This document shows, piece after piece, positions 4,508 to 5,898 of a stretch of DNA of 5,898 bases. The first letter of the stretch is position 1; every line of letters starts with the position of its first letter. Origin of the DNA: Candidatus Zixiibacteriota bacterium (GTDB taxonomy: Bacteria; Zixibacteria; MSB-5A5; GN15; JAAZOE01). The stretch is taken from NCBI GenBank assembly GCA_030588275.1, contig JAUUYJ010000167.1, positions 1-5,898 on the forward strand, written 5' to 3'. Position numbers and translations under genes: made by a program. The notes below the pieces were generated by a model. It was not told the origin of the DNA. It was given only the letters and a program-made list of their open reading frames with translations, and did not search any database.

Positions 4508-5898
4508 TCAATTTTTGTCAAATAACTTCTTAAGTAGATTACCCGCTTTCTTTTTAATCTGATCTTCCACCTTTTTGCTGACGACGCTGTTGTCGGTTGA
4601 GAGGTCGGCGATAGTCGGTTTTTGATAGGTTCCGCCAACTGAGAAATTTAACCGGACCCGCCCTTTTTCATCCTGAAGGATGCCTCCGAAAAGGTCGATC
4701 TTTTTGGATGCTTCTTGCGAAAGATATAGATTGACCTTCAGGGCCAACCCTTCGTTTAGAAAATCGACATCACCATTGACCAGCCAATCCCCCAATCGAG
4801 TGATAACCGTTGTGTTTTCCAGTAGCAGGTGTCCCTGCCGGACTTTCAGGTCGGCCAATAAATTACTGATATCCTCTTCTTCAAATGTTTTAAAATTCAT
4901 CTTGGCCGCCAATTTTTTGAGAACTTCAAAATTAACCAGCTTGCCATTTTGCATCTTGGCCTGACCATCGGCATCCAGAGAACCAACAAAATCTTTCAAC
5001 TCACTCCCGCGACCGGTTAATTTGCCAGACACATCACAGGTTCCAAACAGGCGGTTTTCGAGGTTAGCAAACTGGGTCATGAATTTGTTCGCCTCGATTC
5101 CGGTACCGGCGAAATTACAGTTTACAGCCGGCATAAACATATCGTTGATATCAACCTGGCCATCGGCTGTAATGTTGCCATCATAAACCGATGCGCGACC
5201 GTCATCAAAACTGATGATCCCATTTTTGTACCCAACATCGGCGGTGATTTTCTCAAACTGTAGTTCACTAAAAATAAAGGTATCAATAACGACCAGCCCG
5301 CCTGCTTCGACGTCCGGAAGAAAAATCGGAGCGGTTACTTTATTGTAAATATCGGTCGGCGGAGCGCTTGAATACTCGGTTGATGCGGTCTCATCAGGGC
5401 TTTGGCTGTTAACCTCTTGACGAGCTTCGGCAATCTGATTTTCCTCATCCGGCAGAGTCGGTAAGAGAAGATCATAGTTAACCATAGGGGCTTTTAGAAC
5501 AAAATCGAGGTACGGTTTTTTAAATCCGCCATCCGGTTTTATCAAATGGGCCAGGCCATTTTTGATCGAACCGGTTAAGGATGCCTGGACCCCGGGGTAT
5601 TGGGCATAAAAGGAATCGACGACAATACTGTTTTTTTTGAATGTCAGCCGGAGGTCAAACCGTTCCAATGGGGAGGTCAGGCTATCATTATTGTAATACA
5701 TCGAGTCGATTGATGCGACTCCAAGAATTACCGCATCGTACCATTTTGACTGCTGTCCTTTGATTCCAACATCAAAACGGCTCTGCCCCGTTAGCTCATG
5801 ATGGAGGTTGCTGTCGAGCCATATAGTGGCACCAGATAGATCATAGACACCGGTTAGGGCAACATCATACAAAGGATCATCCCAGCTTGAGATCGAAC
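4508..5898 (-). CDS. AsmA-like envelope protein, C-terminal part (N-terminus beyond the right edge)
   Basis: The frame is open from the window edge, reading SISSWDDPLYDVALTGVYDLSG, so the TTG at 5872 is not a start; at least 462 residues belong to this gene. The product shows the repeated beta-strand style of AsmA family proteins: alternating hydrophobic strands and G-rich turns (GIKGQ, GSIKNG, ADGQVDIND). An acidic, Ser/Pro-rich linker (about 147-175, counting from the 5872 codon) joins two such parts. The AsmA C-terminal-type segment lies at about 298-371 (SLDADGQAKMQNGKLVNFEV through LGDWLVNGDVDF). The tail ends in a basic amphipathic helix (VSKKVEDQIKKKAGNLLKKLF). AsmA-like proteins are usually anchored in the inner membrane and span the periplasm, where they help move phospholipids or support outer-membrane assembly; the anchor would be in the missing N-terminus. 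It is followed 54 bases downstream by cysE on the same strand, with no terminator seen between. Family assignment rests on architecture, not a single motif. Confidence 0.78.
   Translation of the reverse strand, partial: SISSWDDPLYDVALTGVYDLSGATIWLDSNLHHELTGQSRFDVGIKGQQSKWYDAVILGVASIDSMYYNNDSLTSPLERFDLRLTFKKNSIVVDSFYAQYPGVQASLTGSIKNGLAHLIKPDGGFKKPYLDFVLKAPMVNYDLLLPTLPDEENQIAEARQEVNSQSPDETASTEYSSAPPTDIYNKVTAPIFLPDVEAGGLVVIDTFIFSELQFEKITADVGYKNGIISFDDGRASVYDGNITADGQVDINDMFMPAVNCNFAGTGIEANKFMTQFANLENRLFGTCDVSGKLTGRGSELKDFVGSLDADGQAKMQNGKLVNFEVLKKLAAKMNFKTFEEEDISNLLADLKVRQGHLLLENTTVITRLGDWLVNGDVDFLNEGLALKVNLYLSQEASKKIDLFGGILQDEKGRVRLNFSVGGTYQKPTIADLSTDNSVVSKKVEDQIKKKAGNLLKKLFDKN

Noticed and set aside
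5870..5872. TTG start for the AsmA-like gene near the right edge
   Set aside because: The frame stays open to the window edge with protein-like residues (SSWDDPLYDV), so the gene starts outside the window.

Overview
The window looks like ordinary chromosomal DNA from a Gram-negative-type bacterium. Base composition is moderate, roughly mid-40s %GC by eye. Signal-peptide proteins, a periplasmic-type TlpA-like thioredoxin and an AsmA-like envelope protein all point to a cell with two membranes. The style (TPR plus TlpA fusion, small LiaI-like protein, short CysE) would suit an FCB-type or Zixibacteria-like lineage, but that is a guess and nothing here fixes the taxonomy. No phage, transposase, CRISPR, tRNA or rRNA signal is visible.

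Layout, left to right. Positions 1-79 hold the start of a gene on the minus strand that runs off the left edge; only its signal peptide is visible, with a plausible promoter and ribosome binding site behind it. A divergent gene on the plus strand (263-1606, TTG start) encodes an AGCS-family sodium:alanine/glycine symporter. Thirteen bases after its stop lies an inverted repeat with 10-bp arms (1619-1664), followed by a non-coding stretch with one doubtful 30-codon minus-strand ORF. A 72-residue two-helix membrane protein of the LiaI/LiaF-like type follows (1849-2067). Next is a secreted 501-residue protein with a helical TPR region and a C-terminal TlpA-like thioredoxin domain with a WCGPC site (2219-3724), closed by a clear intrinsic terminator (3748-3778).

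The right-hand half is on the minus strand: the C-terminal 462 residues of an AsmA-like protein (4508 to beyond the right edge), then, 54 bases downstream, a short-form serine O-acetyltransferase CysE (3890-4453). The two may share a transcript, or cysE may have its own start in the AT-rich gap, which carries a small GGAATT palindrome.

The genes do not form one obvious pathway. The symporter (alanine/glycine uptake) and CysE (first step of cysteine synthesis) are separate amino-acid functions. The TPR-thioredoxin and AsmA-like proteins are envelope functions. I see no convincing new system. The points most worth checking are the TPR-thioredoxin fusion, the inverted repeat after the symporter, and the cysE upstream region.
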